Shown one piece after another: positions 8,023 to 16,944 of a stretch of 64,000 nt of DNA. The position numbers were made by a program, and so were the translations under genes. The notes beneath the pieces were generated by a model. The model was given only the letters and a program-made list of their open reading frames with translations, did not search any database and was not told where the DNA came from. Numbering within the stretch: position 1 is the first letter of the stretch; each line of letters starts with the position of its first letter. The stretch is from Dehalococcoidia bacterium (GTDB lineage: Bacteria > Chloroflexota > Dehalococcoidia > Lucifugimonadales > SHYT01): NCBI GenBank assembly GCA_009693045.1, contig SHXZ01000004.1, positions 1 to 64,000 on the forward strand, written 5' to 3'.

Positions 8023-9678
8023 ATGACCCCACCACTACGCGTCATTCCCCTGGGCGGCCTCGGTGAGATCGGCAAGAACATGCTTGCCCTGGAATGCGGC
8101 GACGACATCGTCGTCGTTGACTGCGGGCTGATGTTCCCCGAAGAGGACATGCTTGGCGTTGACCTCGTTATTCCAGACATCTCCTACCTGGAGCAGAACG
8201 CCAGCAAGGTCCGGGGCATCCTCATCACCCATGGCCACGAAGACCACATCGGCGCGCTCCCGTACGTCCTGCCAAGGCTGAAAACGCCCGTGTACGCCGT
8301 CGGCCTCGGCCACGACCTGATCGAAGTCAAGCTCAAGGAGCACCGCGTCCTGCGCGACGCGCTGCTGACCAAGGTGGAGCCAGGCCAGCGATTCCCTTTG
8401 GGCAACCTGTCCGGTGAGTTTTTTAGGGTGTGCCACAGCATTCCGGACGCCATGGGCGTGGCTATACGCACGCCTCAGGGCCTGGTCATTCACACGGGCG
8501 ACTTTAAAGTAGACCACACGCCGATTGACGGGAGGCCAACCGACTTCCAGCACCTCGCCCGTATCTCGTCAGAAGGCTTGCTGCTGCTGCTGTCAGACTC
8601 CACCTACGCGGAGGTCCCCGGCTATACCCTATCGGAGGCCGTCGTGGCCGAGTGGCTGGACCGCATCATCCGCGAAGCGCCGGGCCGGGTCATCGTCGCC
8701 ACGTTCGCGTCCCTCATCTCCCGTGTCCAGTTGGTATTGGACGCTGCGGAGCTCAACGGGCGGAAGGTGGCCGTCCTGGGCAGAAGCATGGTGGACAACG
8801 TGGCAATGGCCACCAAGATGGGCCACCTGAAGCCGCACGACGGCGTGCTGCGCCAGTGGGGCCAGATCAAGGACCTCCCGCCGGAGCGCACGATCATCGT
8901 CACGACGGGGAGCCAGGGCGAGCCGACCTCGGGCCTCACGCGGATCGCCAACCGCGACCACGCCCAGATCAGCATCATCCCAGGCGACACGGTCGTGGTC
9001 TCGGCTTCGCCCATCCCTGGCAACGAGACGGTCATCAGCCGGACCATTGACAACCTCACCCGCCAGGGCGCCCGCGTGCTCACCACCCGCAACGCCACGG
9101 TGCACGTGCACGGCCACGCCAGCCAGGAAGACCTCAAGCTCATGCTGCGCGTAACTCAGCCCAAGTTCTTCGTGCCCGTCCACGGGGAGTACCGTCACCT
9201 GGCGGCGCACAGCATGCTCGCCCAGTCGGTGGGCGTGCCGCCGGAGAACGCCTTTGTGCTTGAGGACGGAGACGTGCTGGAACTGACGCAGGACGCCGGC
9301 AAGGTCGTTGACCGGATGGCCTGCGGACACATCTACGTGGACGGTCTCCGGCTGTGGGACCCGAAGAGCGCCGTCCTTCGCGACCGGAGGACGCTCTCCC
9401 GCGACGGCGTTGTCATGGTTGTCCTGACGGTTGACCAGCATCTGGGCGCGTTGCTCAGGGAGCCGGAGATCGTCTCCACCGGCTTCGTAGACTCCGGCCA
9501 GAACGGTGGCCTGCTTGCCAGGGGCGCTCAGGTGGTGATGCAATCCTTGGATCATCGCGGCAAGCTTCCGCTGCAAAGCGATTATCTTCAGGTGCAGGTA
9601 AAGGAAGTCTTGGGAAAATTCCTGTATACTGAAACCAAGCGACGTCCAATGATCCTACCCGTCGTCATTTCCGTCTAG
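8023..9678 (+). CDS. rnj: Ribonuclease J
   Basis: RNase J is a metallo-beta-lactamase/beta-CASP nuclease with endo- and 5'-exonuclease activity in mRNA turnover and rRNA processing. The N-terminus RVIPLGGLGEIGKNM and the metal motif HGHEDHIGALPY (residues 70-81) are diagnostic. The beta-CASP part includes TTGSQGEPTSGLTRIA and SASPIPGNE, and HVHGHASQEDL supplies another conserved His pair. The 551-residue length is typical, with a C-terminal domain from about residue 450. It follows the glycosylase gene by 22 bp and precedes ftsK on the same strand. Confidence 0.95.
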   Translation: MTPPLRVIPLGGLGEIGKNMLALECGDDIVVVDCGLMFPEEDMLGVDLVIPDISYLEQNASKVRGILITHGHEDHIGALPYVLPRLKTPVYAVGLGHDLIEVKLKEHRVLRDALLTKVEPGQRFPLGNLSGEFFRVCHSIPDAMGVAIRTPQGLVIHTGDFKVDHTPIDGRPTDFQHLARISSEGLLLLLSDSTYAEVPGYTLSEAVVAEWLDRIIREAPGRVIVATFASLISRVQLVLDAAELNGRKVAVLGRSMVDNVAMATKMGHLKPHDGVLRQWGQIKDLPPERTIIVTTGSQGEPTSGLTRIANRDHAQISIIPGDTVVVSASPIPGNETVISRTIDNLTRQGARVLTTRNATVHVHGHASQEDLKLMLRVTQPKFFVPVHGEYRHLAAHSMLAQSVGVPPENAFVLEDGDVLELTQDAGKVVDRMACGHIYVDGLRLWDPKSAVLRDRRTLSRDGVVMVVLTVDQHLGALLREPEIVSTGFVDSGQNGGLLARGAQVVMQSLDHRGKLPLQSDYLQVQVKEVLGKFLYTETKRRPMILPVVISV

Positions 9679-9744
9679 CGGTTTCCGTAACGCGCCTCTC
9701 CCGTCACGGAGGGAGGCCATAGCGCAGCGCATGAGGTAAATACG

Positions 9745-12027
9745 ATGGCCAGAGGAACGTATTCCCGGACCGTTCGCACCGCCCCTCTTCCCGCGTCCAC
9801 AGACAGCGATGTCTTCCAGCAGTTCAAAATGTTTGCCCTGTGGATCGCGGCCCTCATCTTCTTCGGCCTCAGCATCACTGGCGCGGTCCTGGTGTGGCCG
9901 TACATTCGTTTCGGAGTGATCGGGGCCGCCCTTGGCGTAACATGCCTCTTTGTTCTGCTTAGATACCGGCCTGGCTGGATCCTTCGCCGTCCCAACCTCG
10001 TCGCCGGGTATGCGCTGCTCGTCTTTGGATTCACGCTGGCGCTCTCGCTCCGCCACGTTGGGTGGGGAGGGCGCGTGGGCGACACGGTGGCGGCGTTGCC
10101 GACCATTGCCGGCATCACGCTCGTGGTCCTGACTGCCCTTGCTGCGCTGGTGATTGCCCTGCCCCGGCCAATGCTCACCGCCTCTCGCGTCACGCTGACG
10201 GGCAGCGTCTGGACATCCCGCACCCTCTACGCGGCCATCCACGACTTGTACCAGGCTACACCTGCCGCAGTGGACTGGTACCGGAACTCCCTGCTCCACA
10301 GGGCGCTCGTGTGGGCTTTTCGGTCAGTGACCGGCAGGCTGAACCCGGCGTGGCGCCCGCGTGCGGAGCCGATTGACGACCAGGAGCTCACTACAGACGA
10401 AGGAACCTTAGCGCCCGATGACGGCGAGGCTGACGCACCGACAAAGAAGCATCGTGAAGCCAAGCAGACCCCGGTCACTGAGCAGGCCAAGGCTCCAGCG
10501 CGGCTCAATGGAAAGAGCGGCAACGGCCTTGGCGGTTGGAAGCTCCCGAACGTGGGCATGCTGCGTGAGGAGCCGAAGGCGTGGGTCACCGAAGAAGAGA
10601 ACCTGGAAAAGGCCCGGCTCATTGAGCAGACCCTTGCCGACTACGGTATTGAGGTGGAGATTCAGGAGATCCGTCCCGGACCGGTGGTGACCCAGTTCGG
10701 CGTCGTTCCCGGCTGGGTGCGCAAAGTGCACGAAGTGAAAGAACGCGACAAGGACGGCCGTCCCAAGCTGGACCGGGCGGGCAAACCAATCTCCGTTCAG
10801 GTGGAGGACAAGCTCCGGGTCCGCGTGGACACCATTCTTTCGCGCGAAAAGGACCTGGCACTGGCGCTGGCCGCGAGGAGCTTGCGGTTTGAGGCTCCCG
10901 TACCGGGCGAGTCGTTCGTAGGGCTTGAGGTGCCGAACCTCTCTCCCACCGCTGTCACACTCCGCGGCGCCCTGGAGAGCGACGCGTTCAAGGCGGTGGT
11001 CAAGAAGGGCCGCCTGCCCATCGCTCTCGGCAAGGGGAGCGGCGGCGAGGCGGTGGTCGCCGATCTGGCCGACATGCCACACCTGCTCATCGCAGGCGCC
11101 ACGGGAAGCGGCAAGAGCGTCTGCATGAACACCATCATCGGCTCGTTGCTTATGCAGCTCTCGCCCTTCCACCTGCGCCTCATCATGACCGATCCCAAGC
11201 GCGTGGAGCTCACGCCGTACAACGGCATCCCTCACCTGGCCTTGCCCGTCGTCGTGGAACCGGACCAGGCGGTCCCAATGCTCCGCGGCGTCATTCATGA
11301 GATGCAAGAGCGTTACAAGCGCCTGGAGACGGCGGGTGTCCGCAACATCCACGGCTTCAACGACAAGGTCCATTCAGTGCAAGAGCGAATGCCCTACCTG
11401 GTGCTGGTGATTGACGAGCTAGCCGACCTGATGATGTCCTCGTCTGTAGACGTGGAGCACAGCCTATGCCGGCTGGCCCAGCTTGGACGGGCCGTCGGCA
11501 TCCACCTCGTTGTTGCCACGCAGAGGCCGTCGGTGGATGTCATCACCGGGCTCATCAAGGCCAACTTCCCAAGCCGCATCAGCTTTGCGGTGACCTCCCA
11601 GGTGGACTCGCGGACCATCCTGGACCACTCGGGCGCCGAGAAGTTACTTGGACGCGGCGACATGCTCTTTTCCCCCATCGGCGCGCCAAAGCCGAAACGG
11701 GTGCAGGGAGCGTATGTCTCTGACGAGGAGATCGCCCTGGTCGTTTCGGCGTGGAAGGAGCAGCAGGGAACCCCAGTGCCGCCGTTCGCGTTGGTTACTG
11801 AGGAGGAGAACGCGCAGCAGGACGAGATGCTGGAACGGGCGAAGGAACTCGCCGGCGAGCACCAGTCGCTGTCGGCGTCGCTCCTTCAGCGCAAGCTCGG
11901 CATCGGTTACCCCCGCGCCTCCCGCCTTCTGGACCGCCTGCAAGAGCTCGGCTTCGTGGCGGCGGGGCAGCAGGGAAAGTCTCGCCAGGTCATCTCGCTT
12001 GACGAGGACCCTGATTTCAAGGAATAA
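9745..12027 (+). CDS. ftsK: DNA translocase FtsK/SpoIIIE
   Basis: FtsK pumps DNA through the closing septum and helps resolve chromosome dimers. About four membrane helices lie within residues 28-150, then a charged linker. The motor domain has GATGSGKSVCMNTII (Walker A, near residue 451) and LVLVIDELADLMM (Walker B, near 552), with TQRPSVDVITGLIKANFPSRI. The C-terminal winged-helix gamma domain is SLLQRKLGIGYPRASRLLDRL. At 760 residues it is a normal short form with a compact linker. Confidence 0.96.
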   Translation: MARGTYSRTVRTAPLPASTDSDVFQQFKMFALWIAALIFFGLSITGAVLVWPYIRFGVIGAALGVTCLFVLLRYRPGWILRRPNLVAGYALLVFGFTLALSLRHVGWGGRVGDTVAALPTIAGITLVVLTALAALVIALPRPMLTASRVTLTGSVWTSRTLYAAIHDLYQATPAAVDWYRNSLLHRALVWAFRSVTGRLNPAWRPRAEPIDDQELTTDEGTLAPDDGEADAPTKKHREAKQTPVTEQAKAPARLNGKSGNGLGGWKLPNVGMLREEPKAWVTEEENLEKARLIEQTLADYGIEVEIQEIRPGPVVTQFGVVPGWVRKVHEVKERDKDGRPKLDRAGKPISVQVEDKLRVRVDTILSREKDLALALAARSLRFEAPVPGESFVGLEVPNLSPTAVTLRGALESDAFKAVVKKGRLPIALGKGSGGEAVVADLADMPHLLIAGATGSGKSVCMNTIIGSLLMQLSPFHLRLIMTDPKRVELTPYNGIPHLALPVVVEPDQAVPMLRGVIHEMQERYKRLETAGVRNIHGFNDKVHSVQERMPYLVLVIDELADLMMSSSVDVEHSLCRLAQLGRAVGIHLVVATQRPSVDVITGLIKANFPSRISFAVTSQVDSRTILDHSGAEKLLGRGDMLFSPIGAPKPKRVQGAYVSDEEIALVVSAWKEQQGTPVPPFALVTEEENAQQDEMLERAKELAGEHQSLSASLLQRKLGIGYPRASRLLDRLQELGFVAAGQQGKSRQVISLDEDPDFKE

Positions 12028-12130
12028 CCTGAGCGAATTCGCTGCAATTTGTGTCACAATAGCATCGTAGTCGGGTGGCAACCCGCGCTATTCCTCCAGA
12101 CTTTGAGGGGACGAGCACGGAGGGAGTCCT

Positions 12131-14032
12131 GTGGTCGGCACCTTTGGGAGCGTCATTTCGTCCTTGCTGGGCCGCGGCCGCAAGGGCAGCCAGGCGCTTC
12201 CTGTCCGTGATGTGTGCCTCGTTTGCGGCTCGTCGCTTAAGGACATGGAGAGCTATAAGACCTACCGGATTTGCTCGTCCTGCCGCTTCCACTACAGCCT
12301 CTCCGCCCGCGAGCGCGTCCGCTTGCTGATGGATTCCAAGGGGTTCAAAGAGAAGTTCAAGACCATCACCTCGCTTGACCCGCTCAAGTTCACGGGCAAG
12401 GTCCCGTACCGCAAGCGGCTTTTCAAAGACCAGCGCCGCACCGGCATGAACGAGGCGGCCATTGTGGGGCGCGGCAAGATCAACGGCCGTCCGTGCGTGC
12501 TTGTCTGCCTGGACTTCGGCTTTATGGGCGGCAGCATGGGCACCGTCATCGGCGAGAAGGTCGCGCTGGCGTTTGAGTACGCCGTCAAGCGCAACCGTCC
12601 GCTGGTGATGGTGGTGACCAGCGCGGGCGTACGCATGCAAGAGGGCGTCCTCTCGCTGATGCAGATGGCGAAGACCACCATTGCGGCCAACCAATTTCAT
12701 CGCGCCGGACTCCCATACGTCTGCGTGCTGGCGAGCCCAACGACCGGCCAGGCATACGCCAGCTTCGTCAACCTCGCCGACGTACTCATCGCCGAGCCTG
12801 GCGCCATCCTCGGCTTCTCGCCGCTGCGCGTGCTCCAGCAGGTCACCAACGCCCCGCTGCCGAACGGCGCCCATACCTCCGAATCCCACCTCGCCCACGG
12901 CATGGTGGACATGGTGGAGGACCGGGCGTCGCTGCGAGCGACGGTCGTTGACCTGCTGGGACTCCTGAGTCCTAAGAAGGTCGACGCCAAGCTCAAAGCA
13001 CCCAAGCGCAGGGCCAAGAAAAAGGCGGTAGAGACGCGCGAAATCCTGACCGCGGCCGAGGTGGTGCGCCTTTCGCAGCTGCCCGAACGGCCAACCGCCC
13101 GCGATTACCTGAGGATGCTCTTCTCCCGCTTTGTTGAGCTGCACGGCGACCGGGTCTCCGGCGACGACCCATCGGTGGTGACGGGGCTGGCGACGCTGGA
13201 CGGCGCGGCGGTGATGGTCATCGGCCAGTCGCCGCGGCAAGGGCCGAACCAGATGGCGGCCCTTATGCCCGACGGCCTCCGAAAGGCGCAGCGAGCTATG
13301 CGGGTTGCCGCAAAGTTCCACATCCCCATCATCACGCTCATAGACACGCCAGGCCCAGCCATGACGCTGGAGGCGGAGGAGCACGGCATCGGCCCGGCCA
13401 TCGCCACCACGCTGGCGACAATGGCCGAGGTGTCCGTTCCCACCGTGGCGGTGATCATCGGGCAGGGCGGCAGGGAGAGCGCGGTCGCTTTTGGCATCGC
13501 CGACAAGGTCCTGATGATGGAGAACTCGGTGTTCCTGCCGATCTCGCCGGAGAACGCGGCGAGCTTGATGTTCCGCGACGCCTCCCGCGTTGACGAGGCG
13601 GCGCAGTCGCTGCACCTGACCGCGCGCGAGTGCCTGGAGATGGGTGTGATCGACGGCATCGTGCCGGAGCCGGAGGGCGGCGCCCACGCCAACCGGCCGG
13701 AGTCGGCGGTCCTGGTGCACGACGCGCTGGTGGGCGCTCTGGCCGAGCTGCGAAAGCTTTCTACCGGCAAGCTGCTGAAGCGGCGGCATCAGAAGTTCCG
13801 CAACATGGGCGAGTACACCTCGTACTTCCGCATGGTGCTGTCCAGGGAGCTGGAGGCGCTGCGCACCGGCGAGGAGGAGGCGGCCTTGACGCCCGCCACC
13901 GAGAAGAAGCCGCGCCGCATCAGGAAGCCCAAGGCGGTCAAGGCCAAGGTACTGCAGATGCCCTTGCCTGCTGCCCCTCTGCCGCCCTCCACGCCACCGC
14001 CGTCGTCGCAGCGCTCCGGGACGGAGTCGTAA
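12131..14032 (+). CDS. accDA: Fused acetyl-CoA carboxylase carboxyltransferase (AccD-AccA)
   Basis: One 633-residue chain carries both carboxyltransferase halves, which move CO2 from carboxybiotin to acetyl-CoA in the first step of fatty acid synthesis. The beta half has a zinc ribbon (Cys29, Cys32, Cys48, Cys51), FGFMGGSMGTVIGEK and TSAGVRMQEGVLSLMQMAK. The alpha half starts near residue 325 with FVELHGDRVSGDDPSVVTG and contains GGRESAVAFGIADKVLMMEN. A Lys/Pro/Ala-rich tail follows. The GTG start at 12131 sits right before the beta domain. No accB or accC is in the window. Confidence 0.94.
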   Translation: MVGTFGSVISSLLGRGRKGSQALPVRDVCLVCGSSLKDMESYKTYRICSSCRFHYSLSARERVRLLMDSKGFKEKFKTITSLDPLKFTGKVPYRKRLFKDQRRTGMNEAAIVGRGKINGRPCVLVCLDFGFMGGSMGTVIGEKVALAFEYAVKRNRPLVMVVTSAGVRMQEGVLSLMQMAKTTIAANQFHRAGLPYVCVLASPTTGQAYASFVNLADVLIAEPGAILGFSPLRVLQQVTNAPLPNGAHTSESHLAHGMVDMVEDRASLRATVVDLLGLLSPKKVDAKLKAPKRRAKKKAVETREILTAAEVVRLSQLPERPTARDYLRMLFSRFVELHGDRVSGDDPSVVTGLATLDGAAVMVIGQSPRQGPNQMAALMPDGLRKAQRAMRVAAKFHIPIITLIDTPGPAMTLEAEEHGIGPAIATTLATMAEVSVPTVAVIIGQGGRESAVAFGIADKVLMMENSVFLPISPENAASLMFRDASRVDEAAQSLHLTARECLEMGVIDGIVPEPEGGAHANRPESAVLVHDALVGALAELRKLSTGKLLKRRHQKFRNMGEYTSYFRMVLSRELEALRTGEEEAALTPATEKKPRRIRKPKAVKAKVLQMPLPAAPLPPSTPPPSSQRSGTES

Positions 14033-14100
14033 AGGCCCGTTCTGCGGCTTGCCCACGCGGTCCCACGCTTCTGACTCCCCCCCACACAGCCCGCGAAACC

Positions 14101-14127
14101 GTAGGGGCGAGGCATGCCCGCCCCTAC
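14101..14127. repeat. Family A REP palindrome, damaged copy
   Basis: This is a 27-bp copy with one base missing in the right arm. It is followed by ATCGGCGAATGAC, a flank that also occurs beside the damaged copy at 1760 (opposite orientation), so the two share more than the palindrome. Confidence 0.85.
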
Positions 14128-14219
14128 ATCGGCGAATGACACACCTTGGCGAGTGGATTGTTTGGTTTGATTTCGGCTGGGGTGCCCGCTTAGCGCCGCA
14201 TTGTTTTACCGCAACTTCG

Positions 14220-14290
14220 CAGGGCGTTTCTCTGGCCGTGACGCGGTTGGTGCGGTTGCAGCGGGATCCCAAGTTTCGACCGATCAACCC
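14220..14290 (+). repeat. Segment shared with 1815-1880
   Basis: About 70 bp, including TGGCCGTGACGCGGTTGGTG and TTTCGACCGATCAACCC, match the reverse complement of 1815-1880 with a few differences. Both copies lie near a family A palindrome and a shared flank, so they may be two copies of one longer mobile element. Confidence 0.7.
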
Positions 14291-14303
14291 TCATAGTCGC
14301 CTC

Positions 14304-14384
14304 GCCCCCCCCCGACCCCCTCTTCACTTATGTGGAGAGGGGGAACGATTACCCTCACCCTGCCCTCTCCCAACGGGAGAGGGT
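14304..14384. repeat. Family C hairpin tract
   Basis: C-rich and G-rich arms (CCCTCTTCAC...GTGGAGAGGG, then CCCTCTCCC-AAC-GGGAGAGGG) form consecutive hairpins. Related tracts occur at 17631, 24258, 31119, 31411, 33341, 34951, 41893 and 62808. Confidence 0.75.
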
Positions 14385-14468
14385 GTCTGATCCAGCGCAC
14401 AGTGAGCCGTGCGATTAGGAGCGTTGCAGGACCAGCGTAGGCCACGGCAGGTGTTCCGGGCAAGGGGC

Positions 14469-14570
14469 GGATGGCAGTGGCGAGGAATCTCCGCAGATAC
14501 CTGGGCGGCCTGCAACATGTGAGGAGATTCCTCGGTCGTTGCCGCTCCCTCAGAATGGCAGCCTGGTTCT
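14469..14570. repeat. Family B element
   Basis: GCGAGGAATCTCC and GGAGATTCCTCGG are inverted copies, and the unit ends in CTCAGAATGGCA, the hallmark of the family B repeats found also at 15899, 24481, 31250 and 53828. Confidence 0.65.
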
Positions 14571-14720
14571 TGCCACTTTTTGACAGAGGTATTCTTGGCT
14601 GCACCTCCTCTGCCTCCACCCCCTACCCACCCCTTGACAAGATGACCTCCTGGCGTCGCACTACCCCTTAGCGATACATCTAACTAGCAATACACCACGA
14701 AACGGCATAAGGTGAGCGCC

Positions 14721-15089
14721 ATGCCAAAATCCCAGAGCCGGAACACCGGACTTCCCCTAACAGAGCAGGAGCTGCTTATCATGAGCAGCCTCATGGCAAG
14801 CCCGAAGCATGGCTACGCCATCTCCAAGCACGTTCTGGAGATCTCCGAGGGCAAGGTAAAGTTCAGCGCGGCCACGCTGTACGAGAACATCGCGAAGCTG
14901 CTGGAGGCGGGGTACATTGAGCGCGCCGAGGAGAAGGAGATTGCACCCGGCGAGCGGGGCAAGACGTACCGCGTCACTGGCGCAGGGGCGCACGCGGTGG
15001 ACGAGACGTGGCTGATTTTGCGGCGCGCTGGGAGCCTGGTGAAGCGTGGCGCGGCGAAGGGCTACGCCTTCGGCGCCTTGAAGGCGTAG
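14721..15089 (+). CDS. PadR family transcriptional regulator
   Basis: This 122-residue DNA-binding protein has the PadR winged-helix core: PLTEQELLIMSSLMASPKHG, then YAISKHVLEISEGKVKFSAA with ATLYENIAKLLEAGYIER, and the wing GERGKTYRVTGAG. Family members repress nearby genes and respond to small molecules. The ATG at 14721 follows AAGGTGAG; a GTG 9 bp upstream is possible. It lies 11 bp before a small membrane protein gene and probably controls it, an arrangement typical of PadR-membrane protein pairs. Confidence 0.88.
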   Translation: MPKSQSRNTGLPLTEQELLIMSSLMASPKHGYAISKHVLEISEGKVKFSAATLYENIAKLLEAGYIERAEEKEIAPGERGKTYRVTGAGAHAVDETWLILRRAGSLVKRGAAKGYAFGALKA

Positions 15090-15100
15090 GGGGTGTAGGC

Positions 15101-15568
15101 GTGGAGAATGTGCAGTCCTGGGGGCTGTGGCTGGGGATTGCGGCTGCGATCATTACGATCTGCGGTGCAGTCTGTCGAGCAGCCCGCATTTGGGGTATGC
15201 TGCGCCTGCTGGCGAATCCGAGGGCAGCCGAACTGCCTTGGAAGTCCATTGGTTTCCAAGGGCTCGCAATGCTAATGGCTGGTGTCCTAACGATTTCGGC
15301 TATGTTGCTTGAATCGCCTGTGGCAGTGCAAGTCGCAGGCGCATACGCAGTCGTAGTCGCATTCGCAGGCGCAGTCGCATTTGCAGGCGCAGCCTTGGCC
15401 ACGTATTTTTTCCCTCACCTGGAGCTGAGGAGACCCGCTCTCAACCGTAATGCTACCGAAGGAAACACGAGCACTCGGAAAGGCTATGCTAGGCTTGTGG
15501 AACAACTGCCGGAGGAGCTTCAGCAGTTCGCCACGGAGTTCCCGGACTACCTGGCCGATGGCCTATAA
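15101..15568 (+). CDS. Small membrane protein next to padR
   Basis: I do not recognise this family. A GTG at 15101 gives 155 residues with about three hydrophobic helices (SWGLWLGIAAAIITICGAV, GLAMLMAGVLTISAMLL, VVVAFAGAVAFAGAALATYF) and an acidic soluble C-terminus ending QLPEELQQFATEFPDYLADG. The third helix is encoded by imperfect short tandem repeats of GCAGTCGCA. It begins 11 bp after padR, so the two are likely one unit. A role as a membrane partner whose level PadR sets is inference only. Confidence 0.6.
   Translation: MENVQSWGLWLGIAAAIITICGAVCRAARIWGMLRLLANPRAAELPWKSIGFQGLAMLMAGVLTISAMLLESPVAVQVAGAYAVVVAFAGAVAFAGAALATYFFPHLELRRPALNRNATEGNTSTRKGYARLVEQLPEELQQFATEFPDYLADGL
15329..15394 (+). 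repeat. Imperfect tandem repeats of GCAGTCGCA inside a membrane helix
   Basis: Units such as GCAAGTCGCAGGC, GCAGTCGTAGTCGCA, TTCGCAGGC and GCAGTCGCA follow one another for about 66 bp and encode an Ala/Val/Gly/Phe run that forms the predicted third helix. Confidence 0.6.
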
Positions 15569-15729
15569 GAGCGTGCGGAGGGCAAAAAGGAGCAGCGGCG
15601 GTTCACTCGGTCGGAGACGTGGAGCCTGCGGCTGCTGATCTGGCGGAAACGGTTGGTGCAGCTGGTAGTGCGGCGGGAGCGGACGGTGCGGTGACGAGGC
15701 GTTTGCCCGGTGTCGGACGACCTTAGGGG

Positions 15730-15771
15730 GCGAACGTGGAGGGCGATTCGTGAATCGCCCTCCACGTTCGC
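15730..15771. repeat. 42-bp near-loopless palindrome
   Basis: Two perfect 20-bp arms (left arm GCGAACGTGGAGGGCGATTC) are separated by only GT. The core GGGCGATTCGTGAATCGCCC is close to the ATTCATGAAT variant of family A at 36015, so it may be a longer relative of that family. Confidence 0.8.
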
Positions 15772-15898
15772 ATGGCGGGGGCGTCTCTGTTTTTGGTTGG
15801 GTTTTCGCGGGCGGAACGTGGGCGGACGAGGGAACCTCGCCCCTACAGACTGGGGCGTGGGGGCGTCAGGCGGCTATGCCTGCCATATCGGATACGTG

Positions 15899-15967
15899 GA
15901 GGAGATTCCTCGCTCCGCTCGAAATGACAGAGGGGTATTCGGATGACACAGGGGCGCTCGGGATGAC
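15899..15967. repeat. Family B repeat copies
   Basis: GGAGATTCCTCGCTCCGCTC followed by GAAATGACA, GGATGACAC and GGGATGACGC gives three closely spaced ends of the family B type. Confidence 0.65.
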
Positions 15968-15977
15968 GCAGCCGGGG

Positions 15978-16796
15978 TTACGTCGCGGCGGGGACGGCTA
16001 GCAGGTCCTTCACCTTGGCGACGAGCGCTTCGTAGTCTTTGTGGACGGACTTGCTCGCGAGGACGGTGGGCTTAGAGTCGTCGCGGTAGTCTTTACGCAT
16101 CTCGAGCTTGCCAAGGTAAGGAACCTCCGCCTTCTTGGCTAGCGCCTCTCCCCCGCCAGTGCCAAAAAAGTCGCCGCTGAAGTTCTCCACCACGCCCAGG
16201 ATGCGCATGTTCAGCTTCTTGATCATGTTGATGGAGCGCAGCGCGTCCACCATCGCCAGCTCCTGCGGAGACGTGACCACCACAAAGCCGTCCACGGGGA
16301 GCGTCTGCATGATGGTGAGCGCCGAGTCGGACGTCCCCGGCGACATGTCGGTCACTAGGTAGTCCAGGTCGCCCCAATCAGTCATTTGCAGGAACTGGAG
16401 GAGCGTGTTGTGGATCATGGGGCCTCGGAAGATGATGGCCTCGTCTTCTTTTTCCTGGAAAAATGCGGTGGACATCACTTGCACGCCCCAGCGCTCGGCG
16501 GGGTAGAACGTGCCGTTCTCCAGCCGCGCGCGCTGGTCAATCTTGAGCGCCCGCACGACGTTTGGGCAGTCAATGTCGGCGTCCAGGATGCCGACGCGGT
16601 GGTGCTGCTGGGCGAGCATGACGGCCATGTTGACGGCGACGGTGGTCTTGCCGACGCCGCCCTTGCCGCTGTACACGGCGATCTTGTGCTTGATTTTGTC
16701 CAGGCGCTCCTTGATCTGACGCCGCTGCTCCCAGGACTTTTTCATCGCGTCCAGGCGCGCGCGATCCTGCGGCGAGACGGGTCGCGGCGTGGTCAT
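15978..16796 (-). CDS. Mrp/NBP35-type Fe-S cluster carrier ATPase
   Basis: This ParA-superfamily ATPase (272 residues) is of the Mrp/ApbC group, which carries and delivers Fe-S clusters. The deviant Walker A KIAVYSGKGGVGKTTVAVN lies near residues 39-55, with DADIDCPNVVRAL (switch I) and YLVTDMSPGTSDSALTIMQ (Walker B/switch II). The ATG at 16796 has AGGGAG upstream. The bridging CxxC seen in many Mrp proteins is not obvious here, so cluster carriage is an inference. It lies next to a SufT-like protein on the same strand, which supports a cluster-assembly role. Confidence 0.85.
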   Translation of the reverse strand: MTTPRPVSPQDRARLDAMKKSWEQRRQIKERLDKIKHKIAVYSGKGGVGKTTVAVNMAVMLAQQHHRVGILDADIDCPNVVRALKIDQRARLENGTFYPAERWGVQVMSTAFFQEKEDEAIIFRGPMIHNTLLQFLQMTDWGDLDYLVTDMSPGTSDSALTIMQTLPVDGFVVVTSPQELAMVDALRSINMIKKLNMRILGVVENFSGDFFGTGGGEALAKKAEVPYLGKLEMRKDYRDDSKPTVLASKSVHKDYEALVAKVKDLLAVPAAT

Positions 16797-16944
16797 GGTC
16801 GCACTCCCTGAACAAAATCCTGGGAACGAAATGCCGGGAACCAAATGCGGGCGACGAGGGGAATGAGGGACTCCTTTGCGGCTCGCACGCAGGTACGCAC
16901 GGCTATGCACCCCTACCATCAGCACGAACCATCGTCCCACAAGG

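Larger units (their letters stand above)
14033..14720. other. Gene-free, repeat-dense stretch before padR
   Basis: Nearly 690 bp between accDA and the PadR gene hold, in order, a family A palindrome (14101-14127), a segment shared with 1815-1880, a family C hairpin tract and a family B copy. A TTGACA at 14634-14639 and two ATACA boxes (near 14673 and 14691) lie before padR and could be its promoter and operator, but no good -10 box sits at the right distance. I see no gene. Confidence 0.6.
15569..15977. other. Gene-free stretch before mrp
   Basis: About 410 bp between the small membrane protein and the Mrp ATPase hold a 42-bp perfect palindrome and family B copies. A minor open frame near 15576-15694 (RSETWSLRLLIW...) resembles no family I know and has no good start. 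Confidence 0.5.

Noticed and set aside
12017-14287. A 756-codon minus-strand frame opposite accDA
   Set aside because: Antisense frame over a certain fused carboxyltransferase; no domain recognisable.
14033-14720. Prophage or integrative element in the repeat-dense stretch
   Set aside because: No integrase, attachment site or phage gene is present; only dispersed repeats.
15576-15694. Small gene after the membrane protein (RSETWSLRLLIW...)
   Set aside because: No start with a ribosome binding site and composition typical of a chance frame.
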